From Acinetobacter bohemicus ANC 3994 (lineage in GTDB: Bacteria > Pseudomonadota > Gammaproteobacteria > Pseudomonadales > Moraxellaceae): a stretch of DNA of 64,000 nt. Below, piece by piece: positions 44,029 through 52,300 of the stretch. Position numbers and translations under genes: made by a program. The notes under the pieces were generated by a model. That model ran no database searches, was not told where the DNA came from, and saw nothing but the letters and a program-made list of their open reading frames with translations. How positions within the stretch are numbered: position 1 is the stretch's first letter; each line of letters begins with the position of its first letter. The stretch lies in NCBI RefSeq assembly GCF_000367925.1, contig NZ_KB849170.1:62001-126000 (forward strand). The letters run 5' to 3'.

Positions 44029-45160
44029 GGCGTAGCACCTCTTCTAACTGCATAGTATTTCTTCTTGCCTTCACCGAAACATAACGCTGTAAACTGCTCC
44101 AAGAATCATGCAGACTTACTTTCTGAATCTCAGGAATAGTAAAGCTCTGTTCAGCTAGTCGAGTACATCCCTCATGTCTCAAATCATGAAAGCGTAGATC
44201 ATCAATACCCAACATTCGACAAGCTTCTCTAAACTCTTTACCTAAGCTTTTGGGATTCAATGGCAACAATAAGTTTTCATCATGCCCAAGCTTCAACATC
44301 CGTTCACGAACTTCTGACTGCTTTAATCTTTTAATCATTTCCTTACAAGGATTAAGGACATCGAATGATTTATGATTACCTTTGGAGCCATTTGGATTTT
44401 TTAGATCATGCACTTTCCATGTTGAGTGATGTGAATCATAATCTCGAAGAAATAATCGTGTTAATTCAGCTTCACGTCTGCATGAGAAAATAGCAAACCA
44501 CATAATCAAATGCATTGGATACTTAGAACCATAACGGTTTAGCCTCCATCTCTCTGAAAAATACTTCGTCAATGCAATCAGTTCATCCGTTGATGGAAGT
44601 CGGTCTCTTTTTTGACTGGAAGATATTTGGCGTGTTTTTCTTAACTGAGCCGTAGCCTTATCAAAACCATTTAAATCAATATCCATTTCCCACATAACAG
44701 CAGCATGAGAAAGCACACCACGGATATGTAAAAGCTCATGTTGTTGCGTACTAGTCGCGATGGGTTCTAGTTCGAGTTGAGGGACTCCCCCCTTCCTTAA
44801 AGCAACATGCTCGGCCAAATGTACTGATTTTATTTTTGTGATAATATTGCGCGCGATTGGTAGCTTCTTAATTAAGAGCAGAGAATAGCGTTTCGTCCTT
44901 CCGTACTCGCTCCCGACTTCAGCCAAATATTTATCTATGGCATCTGATAAGGTCAGATCAATCAGCTTTTCTTTGCCAAGTAAAATATCAGGATTTTCTT
45001 GAATTTCGACTTCTCGTTTCTTAACCCAGTTTTCAGCCAACTTCTTTGAGTGAAATGTTTTACTTTCAGAGAACGTAGGAAAGCCCTTTCGATTAATTCG
45101 AATCGCAGCACGATAGTTAACTTTACCATCTGCCCCTTTCCTTGCTGTAATTGACCCCAT
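44012..45160 (-). CDS. int: Tyrosine integrase of the dusA-associated family
   Basis: A 382-residue phage-type integrase. The N-terminal arm-binding domain (about 1-60, KVNYRAAIRINRKGF) is followed by a core-binding helical domain and the catalytic domain with Arg229 (SCRREAELTRL), His325 and Arg328 (FHDLRHEG), His351 (SLHDSW) and the nucleophile Tyr360 (QRYVS). It lies at the right island end, 134 bases from the dusA start, reading inward. Its leader contains an inverted copy of the repeated TGGTGTAA motif, suggesting autoregulation. Confidence 0.93.
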   Translation of the reverse strand: MGSITARKGADGKVNYRAAIRINRKGFPTFSESKTFHSKKLAENWVKKREVEIQENPDILLGKEKLIDLTLSDAIDKYLAEVGSEYGRTKRYSLLLIKKLPIARNIITKIKSVHLAEHVALRKGGVPQLELEPIATSTQQHELLHIRGVLSHAAVMWEMDIDLNGFDKATAQLRKTRQISSSQKRDRLPSTDELIALTKYFSERWRLNRYGSKYPMHLIMWFAIFSCRREAELTRLFLRDYDSHHSTWKVHDLKNPNGSKGNHKSFDVLNPCKEMIKRLKQSEVRERMLKLGHDENLLLPLNPKSLGKEFREACRMLGIDDLRFHDLRHEGCTRLAEQSFTIPEIQKVSLHDSWSSLQRYVSVKARRNTMQLEEVLRLIDET

Positions 45161-45163
45161 AAT

Positions 45164-45211
45164 TTACACCACAACCTTTTTTTTTGATTATGGTGTAAAA
45201 TTTGGTGTAAA
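45164..45211. repeat. TGGTGTAA repeats at the integrase end
   Basis: Three copies: TTACACCA (inverted, 45164-45171, next to the integrase ribosome site), TGGTGTAA at 45191-45198 and TTGGTGTAAA at 45202-45211. The last matches 26581-26590 at the other end of the island exactly. Candidate arm-type integrase binding sites. Confidence 0.7.
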
Positions 45212-45293
45212 TGCAAACCGATTAACCCACCTAAATATAGGTTCAAACAGATTCGCGCAGGTTGCGAAACATAGATTAAAGGTATGATTTTTA

Positions 45294-46322
45294 ATGACTA
45301 TTAACAAAAACATTGAAAACACTCAATCTCCGCGAATCAGTGTTGCACCGATGATGGATTGGACCACGCGTGACTATCGTTTTTTTGCCCGTTTGTTTAA
45401 TCCCAATATTATTATGTATACCGAAATGGTGACCACGGGTGCCATTTTATTTGGCGGTGCAGAACGCCATTTAGACTATAACAATGAAGAACACCCGATT
45501 GTGCTGCAACTGGGCGGTTCAAATCCCAAAGATTTAGCCACGTGTAGCAAAATGGCACAAGACTGGGGCTATGATGAAATCAACCTCAATGTGGGCTGCC
45601 CAAGTGACCGCGTACAAAACAATAAAATTGGTGCCTGCCTCATGGCAGAGCCTGATTTGGTTGCCGAATGTATTGCTGAAATGCGAAATGCAGTCGATAT
45701 CCCTGTCACAGTCAAACATCGTATTGGTATTGATGACCTACAATCTTATGAAGAGATGCTGCATTTTGTCGACACTGTCGCCAAAACAGGGTGTGATAAT
45801 TTTATCGTACATGCGCGTATTGCATTACTACAAGGTTTATCACCAAAAGAAAACCGCGATGTTCCCCCTTTACGTTATGAAGATGTCTATCGCTTAAAAC
45901 AAGATCGTCCAAATTTAATCATTGAGATTAACGGTGGAATCAAAACTTTTGCCGAAACGCAGCAGCATTTACAACATGTCGATGGGGTGATGATTGGTCG
46001 AGAAGCCTATCACAACCCTTACCTATTGGCGGAACTTGGCCAATTATGGCAGCTAGAAGCACCCAATCGTTTTGATATTATGGCGCAAATGATGCCGTAT
46101 ATTGCCAAGCGTATGGAACAAGGTGCACCGCTTTCGATTATCACCCGTCATATTTTAGGTTTATTCCAAAACTTACCCGGCGCACGTAAATGGCGTCAGG
46201 CTTTAAGTGGCGGCAATGCCAAAAGCTTAAAAGATGTGGAAATCGCCTTGATTAATATCCAAGAAGCCATGCAACGCACTGAAGATTATTTAAAAGAAAA
46301 CCAAGTGCAAGAAAATAGTTAA
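45294..46322 (+). CDS. dusA: DusA, tRNA dihydrouridine synthase A
   Basis: A 342-residue FMN enzyme that reduces U20 and U20a in the tRNA D-loop. Key parts are the RISVAPMMDWTTRDYRFF opening, the catalytic Cys102 in NVGCPSDRVQNNKIGA and the FMN-phosphate site NGGIK. The island provides a new N-terminus (MTINKNIENTQS) in place of the native MSALQSLQ seen at 26456. Because the joint is in a conserved stretch, the enzyme should stay active, now under an island-supplied promoter that I could not locate with confidence. Confidence 0.95.
   Translation: MTINKNIENTQSPRISVAPMMDWTTRDYRFFARLFNPNIIMYTEMVTTGAILFGGAERHLDYNNEEHPIVLQLGGSNPKDLATCSKMAQDWGYDEINLNVGCPSDRVQNNKIGACLMAEPDLVAECIAEMRNAVDIPVTVKHRIGIDDLQSYEEMLHFVDTVAKTGCDNFIVHARIALLQGLSPKENRDVPPLRYEDVYRLKQDRPNLIIEINGGIKTFAETQQHLQHVDGVMIGREAYHNPYLLAELGQLWQLEAPNRFDIMAQMMPYIAKRMEQGAPLSIITRHILGLFQNLPGARKWRQALSGGNAKSLKDVEIALINIQEAMQRTEDYLKENQVQENS
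45348..45363 (+). repeat. Right attachment core (attR)
   Basis: The same 16 bases as 26498-26513, lying in codons 18-23 of the intact dusA. Confidence 0.85.
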
Positions 46323-46355
46323 ATCAGTTCAAAAATAAAAATATCCATCTAGATC

Positions 46356-46388
46356 ATGCCAGTCAGTTCAGAAATTGACTGGCATTTT
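46356..46388 (+). terminator. Terminator after dusA
   Basis: The stem ATGCCAGTCA/TGACTGGCAT has a ten-base loop and is followed by a short T-run, 34 bases after the dusA stop. Confidence 0.75.
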
Positions 46389-46489
46389 CTTGGCTCTTTA
46401 GATGTCAATGTGCATTTACGCTGGTAGTTCTTAGCTGTAAATTACAGCTGCTAAAGAGCGACTAAATTGCTAGCTGAATTTAAATTTTT

Positions 46490-46511
46490 ACAGTTCAGCA
46501 TGCTGAACTGT
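46490..46511. repeat. 22-bp perfect palindrome
   Basis: ACAGTTCAGCATGCTGAACTGT reads the same on both strands. It lies 15 bases past the cytochrome b562-like gene; no U-run follows on either side, so it is not a standard terminator. A second palindrome AGCTGTAAATTACAGCT lies at 46433-46449. Confidence 0.7.
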
Positions 46512-46525
46512 GAATGTGCATAAAA

Positions 46526-46903
46526 TCATTGTTGGTTATAAATCGCATGCCCTTGGTCTTTGACGGCAGCAATATTTTTACTTTGTACTTTGGCTCGGTC
46601 TAACTGTCCTGCTTTAACAAAAGCGCTGGTTTTATCAATCTCAATCACCAATTGATCAAACAAAGCATCTGAACTTGGTGCTTTTGCATCATTGGTTTTT
46701 AATTTCACTTTTTTTGCATCCAAAGCAGCTAATTTCATCTGATCTAGCGCTTTCTGCGCATCTTGCTGATTATTGGCTTTATTGAATGCTTTAAAATTTT
46801 TGCCAAGGGCCTGCATATTATTTTTGAGTGTCTCGGCAAAACTCATACTGCTAAATGAAAGTAGTGCAGAAAATATAACGGTGGCTAAAGTTTTTTTGAT
46901 CAT
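46526..46903 (-). CDS. Cytochrome b562-family periplasmic protein
   Basis: A 125-residue protein with a Sec signal peptide (TLATVIFSALLSFSSMSFA) and a mature four-helix-bundle pattern. An early Met in LKNNMQALGKNF and a C-terminal His in KDQGHAIYNQQ correspond to the Met/His heme ligands of cytochrome b562. There is no CxxCH, so heme would be held non-covalently, if at all. ATG 46903 has an AAGGA site. It probably acts as a periplasmic electron carrier; the partner is unknown. Confidence 0.78.
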   Translation of the reverse strand: MIKKTLATVIFSALLSFSSMSFAETLKNNMQALGKNFKAFNKANNQQDAQKALDQMKLAALDAKKVKLKTNDAKAPSSDALFDQLVIEIDKTSAFVKAGQLDRAKVQSKNIAAVKDQGHAIYNQQ

Positions 46904-47009
46904 GCTAGTGTCCTTGTAAAGATCCATTTAAAAACTGTGGCTATTGCTGATGTTTAATTGTTGTGAAAATTTAAATTTTAAGTATTAAACATAGTGTAAA
47001 TCTGATAAA

Positions 47010-47066
47010 AAATGCAACGGATTCGCTGCATTTTCATCAATAAAACCTGTTTTTTTAAACAGGCTC
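47010..47066 (-). terminator. Tandem terminators at the end of coaBC
   Basis: On the minus strand CCTGTTT/AAACAGG followed by TTTTATT overlaps the coaBC stop codon, and a second stem AATGCAGCG.../...CGTTGCATT with a T-run follows at 47010-47035. Confidence 0.7.
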
Positions 47067-48320
47067 TATTTCATGATGCAAAGCGTCGTGAATCGCTTCG
47101 ACCAATTGCTGGGCAATTTCTTGTTTTGGAGCTTTCTCTAAATCACGCTTCTGAAGCTGGTACTGCTCTGCAAAGAACACAATCATGGCATTTTCATCAG
47201 AAGCAAAACCAATATCTGCACGCGACACATCATTGCAGGCAATCATATCCAGCTTTTTCGCGACCAGTTTACCAGCAGCATATTCTTCGACATTGCGAGT
47301 TTCAGCAGCAAAACCAACCATAAATGGACGTTTTTGTTGCCCAGCAATGGTCGCGACAATATCGGGATTTTTGATGAGCGAAACATTCAGTTCATCACCT
47401 GCTTTTTTAATTTTATGCTCGGCCACTTCTGCGACGCGATAATCTGCCACGGCTGCGGTTGCAATAAAAATGTCACAACCTTCATCCAGCATCTGCATGC
47501 TCAAATCCAGCATTTGTACCGCAGATGAAACATTAAGACGACGCACACCATTGGGGGTATCTAAACTGACAGGGCCTGCAATAAGCGTAACTTTCGCACC
47601 CGCAGCATAACAAGCAGCGGCCAAGGCAAAGCCCATTTTCCCAGTACTATGATTAGAAATATAACGCACTGGGTCAATCGCTTCACGCGTTGGTCCCGCG
47701 GTAACCACCACATGCTTTCCAGCCAACAAACCAAATTTTTCCGCAATCGCGCGCTGCGCACGGTGGAAATACTGTGTGACTTGCAGTGCTAAATCTTCCG
47801 GTTCCGGCATTCGGCCTAAACCGACATCACCACACGCTTGTGAACCTGCATCTGGCATAATCACATGCACACCATCTTCAACCAACGTGTTTAAATTACG
47901 CTGTGTCGCTTTGGCTGCCCACATTTGTTGATTCATGGCGGGTGCGACCCAAACCGGCGACTTCGTTGCAAGATACAATGTACTTAATAGGTCATCTGCT
48001 AAGCCTGCGGCAAATTTGGCTAACGTATCGCAACTTGCAGGGGCAACCAATAATAAATCCGCCCAACGTGCCAATTCAATATGCCCCATCCCTGCTTCGG
48101 CTTCAGGATTTAGCAATTCAGTATGCACTGGATTTCCCGACAAAGCTTGGAAGGTTAAGGGGGTAATAAAAGCTTGTGCACCCTCTGTCATCACCACGCG
48201 AACATTAAAACCGGCATCTTTTAAGCGACGGACTAAAATGGCACTTTTATATGCCGCAATACCACCCGTTACAGCCAATACAATATTTTTATTTGGAATT
48301 ACACTCAAATCGAAGCTCAC
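47055..48320 (-). CDS. coaBC: CoaBC, phosphopantothenoylcysteine synthetase/decarboxylase
   Basis: A bifunctional coenzyme A biosynthesis enzyme. The flavin decarboxylase (about 1-190) has VTGGIAAYKSA, the PAMNQQMW motif and CGDVGLGRMPEP. The synthetase half has VTAGPTREAIDPVRYISNHSTGKMG and the lysine-rich KKLDMIACN. It ligates cysteine to phosphopantothenate with CTP and then decarboxylates. Three rare starts are possible; GTG 48320 (MSFDLSVIP) and TTG 48326 share an AGGAAGG site, and I could not separate them with certainty. It is divergent from radC, as in many bacteria. Confidence 0.93.
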   Translation of the reverse strand: MSFDLSVIPNKNIVLAVTGGIAAYKSAILVRRLKDAGFNVRVVMTEGAQAFITPLTFQALSGNPVHTELLNPEAEAGMGHIELARWADLLLVAPASCDTLAKFAAGLADDLLSTLYLATKSPVWVAPAMNQQMWAAKATQRNLNTLVEDGVHVIMPDAGSQACGDVGLGRMPEPEDLALQVTQYFHRAQRAIAEKFGLLAGKHVVVTAGPTREAIDPVRYISNHSTGKMGFALAAACYAAGAKVTLIAGPVSLDTPNGVRRLNVSSAVQMLDLSMQMLDEGCDIFIATAAVADYRVAEVAEHKIKKAGDELNVSLIKNPDIVATIAGQQKRPFMVGFAAETRNVEEYAAGKLVAKKLDMIACNDVSRADIGFASDENAMIVFFAEQYQLQKRDLEKAPKQEIAQQLVEAIHDALHHEIEPV

Positions 48321-48433
48321 AAACAAGCTACCTTCCTGTTGCAGTGGCGCTCACAATATCATTAAATAAAGGCAGACCCAAGTCAGCACTGAAGTCTAAT
48401 TACCATCACTAAGAATAAAAAAGTCTAAAAATA

Positions 48434-49126
48434 ATGAATTTATCGATTAAAGATTGGCCTGAACAAGAACGGCCACGTGAACGTCTCATCCAACAAGGTG
48501 CGAACAGCCTCTCTGATGCAGAATTGCTTGCCATCTTTTTGCGCTCGGGTTCCAAGCAACATTCAGCGGTGGAACTTGCACGAATCATGTTGCAGCATTA
48601 TGGCGGATTAAATCCTATTTTTGATGCTACGCTTGAGGATTTAAGCCAGTTCCATGGCATTGGGGCAACTAAATATGCACAACTGATGGCAGTCAAAGAA
48701 CTTGGACGGCGTTATATCGCGCAGCATTTAAAACAAGAAAAAATTGAATTGAGTAATTCGAAAACTTTATTGGATTTTTTAAAATTTGAATTGCTCGGAG
48801 AAAACCAAGAGGTCTTTGCAGTCCTGTGCCTAGATACACATTTAAGAAAAATAAGCTTTAAAAAAATGTTCTATGGTTCGGTAAATTCGTGTGAAATTTC
48901 GATTAATCAACTGCTCCGCTACGCCATTAACCAGCATGCCAGTAGCATCGTCATTGCACATAATCATCCGTTTGGTCTGGCACAGCCCTCAAAAGCAGAT
49001 CTTGAATTAACCCAACGCATTCTCCATGCCAGCCACTTATTAGAAATCAACTTAATTGATCATTGTATTGTTTCAGCTGAAGGAACTTTCTCATTTGCCG
49101 AACATCAACTGCTACAAGTTAAATAA
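48434..49126 (+). CDS. radC: RadC-family JAMM protein
   Basis: A 230-residue protein with an N-terminal helix-hairpin-helix region (ERLIQQGANSLSDAELLAIFLRSG, FHGIGATKYAQL) and the zinc JAMM motif HNHPFGLAQPSKADLELT. Despite the name, members are not established repair proteins. Divergence from coaBC is a conserved gammaproteobacterial arrangement. Confidence 0.93.
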   Translation: MNLSIKDWPEQERPRERLIQQGANSLSDAELLAIFLRSGSKQHSAVELARIMLQHYGGLNPIFDATLEDLSQFHGIGATKYAQLMAVKELGRRYIAQHLKQEKIELSNSKTLLDFLKFELLGENQEVFAVLCLDTHLRKISFKKMFYGSVNSCEISINQLLRYAINQHASSIVIAHNHPFGLAQPSKADLELTQRILHASHLLEINLIDHCIVSAEGTFSFAEHQLLQVK

Positions 49127-49160
49127 CAGAGAACAAATATTGACAAAAGGCTGACGAACA

Positions 49161-50108
49161 TTGAAGATCATTAAAAAATTTGATGATACTCATAACATGA
49201 TTGTGCGTGACCAACCTAGTATATTTAGGGTGTTATTTTCTTGGCGTGGAACCATTCTTCCCAAGGTTTTACCGCCTTTAGGTGTGGTCATGCTCATTTC
49301 CGCTGTGATTGGTGGATTATCCTATATTGGTTATTTTCATTTTCCAGAATTTCCCTTGGTTGGCTTCACCCTCATTGGTGTGGTTTTATCCATTTTTCTG
49401 GGCTTTAAAAATACTGCCTGTTATGACCGCTGGTGGGAAGCACGTAAACTTTGGGGCATGCTAATTGCCAATGCACGGCATTTTGACCGTGACTGCCGTA
49501 TGTTGACTCAAGGACGGCGTGAACGTGTTGTTCAGCATGTGATTGTATTTGCAAACGTATTACGTGATCGCTTGCGACATCAAACCGCAAATCCACTGGC
49601 ATTGGTTGAAACCAGTGGCATGAGTCAGCAAGCATTAACCCAGCTTTATCAACAAGCCAATGCACCGCAGTACACCTTAAGTTTGATTCAATGGGAATTG
49701 ATGCAAGCGCTGAAAGAGGGTGAAATTTCCGATATTATTTATACTCAAATGAACCAGCATGTGGCTGAACTGAGTTTGGTACAAACGGGTTGTGACCGAA
49801 TCGCCACTACCCCATTGCCATTTGCTTATTCGGTGTTACTCAATCGTACCGTATATTTTTTCTGTTTTATGTTGCCCTTTAGCTTAGGCTCAACTCTGGG
49901 TTTAGCTACCCCTTTACTGGTCGGTATACTGGCTTACACTTTTTTAGGTTTAGATGCTTTAAGTTCAGAAATTGAAGAACCTTTTGGTACGCAAAGTAAT
50001 GACCTACCTTTAGATGCGATGGTACGCACCATTGAAATTGAATTACTTGGGACTTTGGGCAAACCCACGCCGCCACCGATTCAGGCACAGGATCATAATC
50101 TTTTATAA
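49161..50108 (+). CDS. Bestrophin/UPF0187-family channel-like protein
   Basis: A 315-residue inner-membrane protein. Features are MIVRDQPSIFRVLFSWRGTILPKVLPPLG, the central GFKNTACYDRWWEARKLWG block and, late, FAYSVLLNRTVYFFCFMLPFSLG, all typical of bacterial bestrophin homologues that form pentameric ion channels. The TTG start at 49161 gives 12 extra residues; ATG 49197 is an alternative. The native ion is unknown. Confidence 0.88.
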   Translation: MKIIKKFDDTHNMIVRDQPSIFRVLFSWRGTILPKVLPPLGVVMLISAVIGGLSYIGYFHFPEFPLVGFTLIGVVLSIFLGFKNTACYDRWWEARKLWGMLIANARHFDRDCRMLTQGRRERVVQHVIVFANVLRDRLRHQTANPLALVETSGMSQQALTQLYQQANAPQYTLSLIQWELMQALKEGEISDIIYTQMNQHVAELSLVQTGCDRIATTPLPFAYSVLLNRTVYFFCFMLPFSLGSTLGLATPLLVGILAYTFLGLDALSSEIEEPFGTQSNDLPLDAMVRTIEIELLGTLGKPTPPPIQAQDHNLL

Positions 50109-50112
50109 AAAT

Positions 50113-50301
50113 CCCTCCTTGCGCAGCAGTGCTGCTCACTCCTTGTTAAAGGGAGGAGAAAATCCATTAGTGCCAATAGTTTAATTTAAGCAAGCTTTGG
50201 ATACACGGGTGTGGCGGGATGCCACACGTTACCCACCACAACAGGGACGTTGTGTGTGGGTGACAAAGGCTTTTGCTTACTTTTGGCCTCTCAAAAGTAA
50301 G
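50113..50301. repeat. Cluster of intergenic hairpins (compound repeat)
   Basis: Consecutive inverted repeats fill this gap. A near-match CCTCC.../...GGAGG block (50113-50157) holds the 13-base palindrome GCAGCAGTGCTGC. Then come GTGTGGC/GCCACAC (50209-50227), a long imperfect hairpin (GTTACCCACCACAAC with GTTGTGTGTGGGTGAC, 50228-50264) and a perfect 10-bp CTTACTTTTG/CAAAAGTAAG hairpin (50276-50301). They look like dispersed Acinetobacter intergenic repeats. There is no gene from 50109 to 50454. Confidence 0.7.
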
Positions 50302-50454
50302 ACTTCGCCTATACAAATGTCTTTCGACTTTATTGAAAAATTACGGCAGTGAAAGCTTCTAACGTAAAATGCGATGATTTCAAACCTTCTTATTAGAAAA
50401 AATCAATATTTATCAAAAATAAACTACATATGACACAAAAGGGTGGATTAAAAA

Positions 50455-51306
50455 TTAACGAAAACTCTCCCAAATTCCCACTTGCCCTTCTTTAAGCCGT
50501 GGAATATTGCCCAAGCGAATCCACGGCATATGATCGCCATGAAAATCACTACCTACAGACACTTTTAATCCATATTCAGCCACCATCCGATCCACCATTT
50601 GACGGGTCGAAGCAGGCTCAATTGCAGGTGGCAATTCCACTGCATCACCACCAAACCCAGCAAAAATTTCAATTAAATAACGAATATTGGTGGCTGATAA
50701 ATCATATTTAGTCGGATGCGCCAGCACAGCATAGCCAGCACTGGCATGAATCACCTGAATGGTTTCTGCTAAACCCAGCCCATCAAATTTCACATAGGCT
50801 TTTTTGCCTTCTTTAATATATTTATCAAAAGCCTGTTGCGGGCGGCTGACAATGCCTTTTTCCACTAAGGTTTTGGCAATATGCGTTCGGGTAATACGGT
50901 CTGCGACCCCATCCACTTTGGCAATTACATCGGCATAAATGTCCTGACCAATCAGCGGAATTAGGAGGTCACAAATTTGTTTGGCACGAATGGAGCGAAT
51001 GTGTTTTTGTTGTTCCAGTAAAAGCAACAAAGGTTCTGGATTCTGCATATTTAAGGCAACGATATGCACACCGTAACTTTTTTGCGTTGCGGGACGTGAC
51101 CATTGGCTGGAAATTTCCACCCCTGAAATAATTTTCAAGGGTAGGTCTTGTGCGACTTTTTCAGCGCGTTTTAAGCCGTCCATGGTATCGTGGTCAGTCA
51201 GCGCAAGGGTATGAATACCTTTTTCAATGGCTGCATGCACAAGTTGTTCTGGAGACAAAGTTCCATCAGAAATATTACTGTGTGTATGTAAATCTACGCC
51301 TTGCAT
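50455..51306 (-). CDS. PHP-domain phosphoesterase (RNase AM/YciV type)
   Basis: A 283-residue PHP protein. DLHTHSNISDGTLSPEQLVHAA provides the first metal ligands, then LTDHDTMDG, GVEIS and the C-terminal SVGSDFHGDH. This matches TrpH/YciV, known in E. coli as RNase AM, a 5'-3' exoribonuclease that matures the 5' ends of rRNA; it also acts on 3',5'-bisphosphonucleotides. The gene is divergent from yciB, and the start at 51306 has only a weak ribosome site. Confidence 0.88.
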   Translation of the reverse strand: MQGVDLHTHSNISDGTLSPEQLVHAAIEKGIHTLALTDHDTMDGLKRAEKVAQDLPLKIISGVEISSQWSRPATQKSYGVHIVALNMQNPEPLLLLLEQQKHIRSIRAKQICDLLIPLIGQDIYADVIAKVDGVADRITRTHIAKTLVEKGIVSRPQQAFDKYIKEGKKAYVKFDGLGLAETIQVIHASAGYAVLAHPTKYDLSATNIRYLIEIFAGFGGDAVELPPAIEPASTRQMVDRMVAEYGLKVSVGSDFHGDHMPWIRLGNIPRLKEGQVGIWESFR

Positions 51307-51351
51307 CACTTATACTATGTCATTTATTTGATCAGATTTAGATACTCTAAC

Positions 51352-51966
51352 ATGAAAGCACTTTTAGACTTTGTGCCACTCATTATTTTCTTTTATTTAT
51401 ATAAAACCGTTGATCCCAAAGATACTGAGCATCCCCTGCTTCAATTGATTGGTTCCGCAGGCGGTATAGATAATAATAATATTTTGGTTGCAACCTCTGG
51501 CCTGATTATTTCTATGCTGGTGGTATATGGCGCCTTGTTTGTGATACAAAAATTCCGTTTAGATAAACAACAGTGGATTGTGTTGTTTATGACTGTGGTT
51601 TTTGGTGGCATCACCTTAATCCTCAGCGATGATTTTTATATTCGTTTGAAAGCCGCGCTGTTAAATATTGTCTTCGCCGCTGCATTCTTACTTTCACCTT
51701 ATTTTATGAAAGATAAGAAACCGCTGATTCAACGTTTATTTGGCCCCATTTTCAATTTAACCGAAAAAGGCTGGAAAAATTTAAACTTTGCTTGGGCAGC
51801 CATGTTCGCATTGATGTCTTGCTTACATATATTCTTCGCTTTTTTATTTGCTGGCGGAAAATATTGGGGTGAATTCACTGCATTTGGTGACATGATTGTG
51901 ATGTTTTCCTTTATCATTATTCAGTTTATTGTCTTGCGCAAACATTTTAAGTCGCCTGAAGAATAA
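51352..51966 (+). CDS. yciB: YciB/IspZ inner membrane septation protein
   Basis: A 204-residue protein with about five membrane helices, starting MKALLDFVPLIIFFYLYK. The conserved block RLFGPIFNLTEKGWKNLNFAWAAMF is typical of the YciB/IspA family involved in cell envelope and septum synthesis. ATG 51352 gives the normal family start. yciI follows, as in other Acinetobacter. Confidence 0.92.
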   Translation: MKALLDFVPLIIFFYLYKTVDPKDTEHPLLQLIGSAGGIDNNNILVATSGLIISMLVVYGALFVIQKFRLDKQQWIVLFMTVVFGGITLILSDDFYIRLKAALLNIVFAAAFLLSPYFMKDKKPLIQRLFGPIFNLTEKGWKNLNFAWAAMFALMSCLHIFFAFLFAGGKYWGEFTAFGDMIVMFSFIIIQFIVLRKHFKSPEE

Positions 51967-51993
51967 TTTAGGTCAACTGATCGAGAAAAGAAT

Positions 51994-52296
51994 ATGCCTT
52001 TATTCGTCGTAAGCTGTACTGATCACGAAGGTACAGTTGAAAAACGCCTTGCTACACGCCCACAACATATTGCACGTCTACAACAATTAAATGATGAAGG
52101 TCGTTTAATTGTAGCCGGTGCGATGCCGAAAGATCCAAGCAATCCACAAGCCGGATTTTATGGCAGTACCATTATTGTTGACTTTGAAACGCGTGAAGCA
52201 CTGGATACATGGTTGCAAGAAGAGCCTTTCTTAAAAGAAGGCGTGTACAGTCATATTGATGTGAAACCTTTTAATAAAGCTTTCCCTCAAGGATAA
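51994..52296 (+). CDS. yciI: YciI-family protein
   Basis: A 100-residue ferredoxin-like-fold protein. The conserved His-Asp pair appears in DHEGTVEKRL and the C-terminal EEPFLKEGVYSHIDVKPF matches YciI. The biochemical role is not established; some relatives are dehalogenase- or thioesterase-like. It lies 27 bases after yciB and 4 before the next gene. Confidence 0.9.
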   Translation: MPLFVVSCTDHEGTVEKRLATRPQHIARLQQLNDEGRLIVAGAMPKDPSNPQAGFYGSTIIVDFETREALDTWLQEEPFLKEGVYSHIDVKPFNKAFPQG

Positions 52297-52300
52297 AATC

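Larger units (their letters stand above)
26498..45363. mobile_element. Integrative element inserted in dusA (about 18.9 kb)
   Basis: The element lies between two copies of a 16-base direct repeat (CCGATGATGGATTGGA) in the dusA coding sequence. It carries its own tyrosine integrase next to the right end, facing inward, and repeated TGGTGTAA motifs near both ends. This is the arrangement of the dusA-associated integrase family of prophages and genomic islands described from many proteobacteria. No capsid, terminase, tail or conjugation genes are visible, so it is a genomic island or a satellite that would need a helper to move. Left cargo: restriction-modification and envelope genes. Right: replication, activator and integration genes. 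Confidence 0.88.

Noticed and set aside
26498..45363. Complete prophage
   Set aside because: No terminase, portal, capsid, tail, holin or lysin is seen; only integrase, activator and replication-type genes are present.
49405..49665. 86-codon minus-strand frame inside the bestrophin gene
   Set aside because: The plus-strand frame carries the conserved family blocks; the opposite frame is a shadow.
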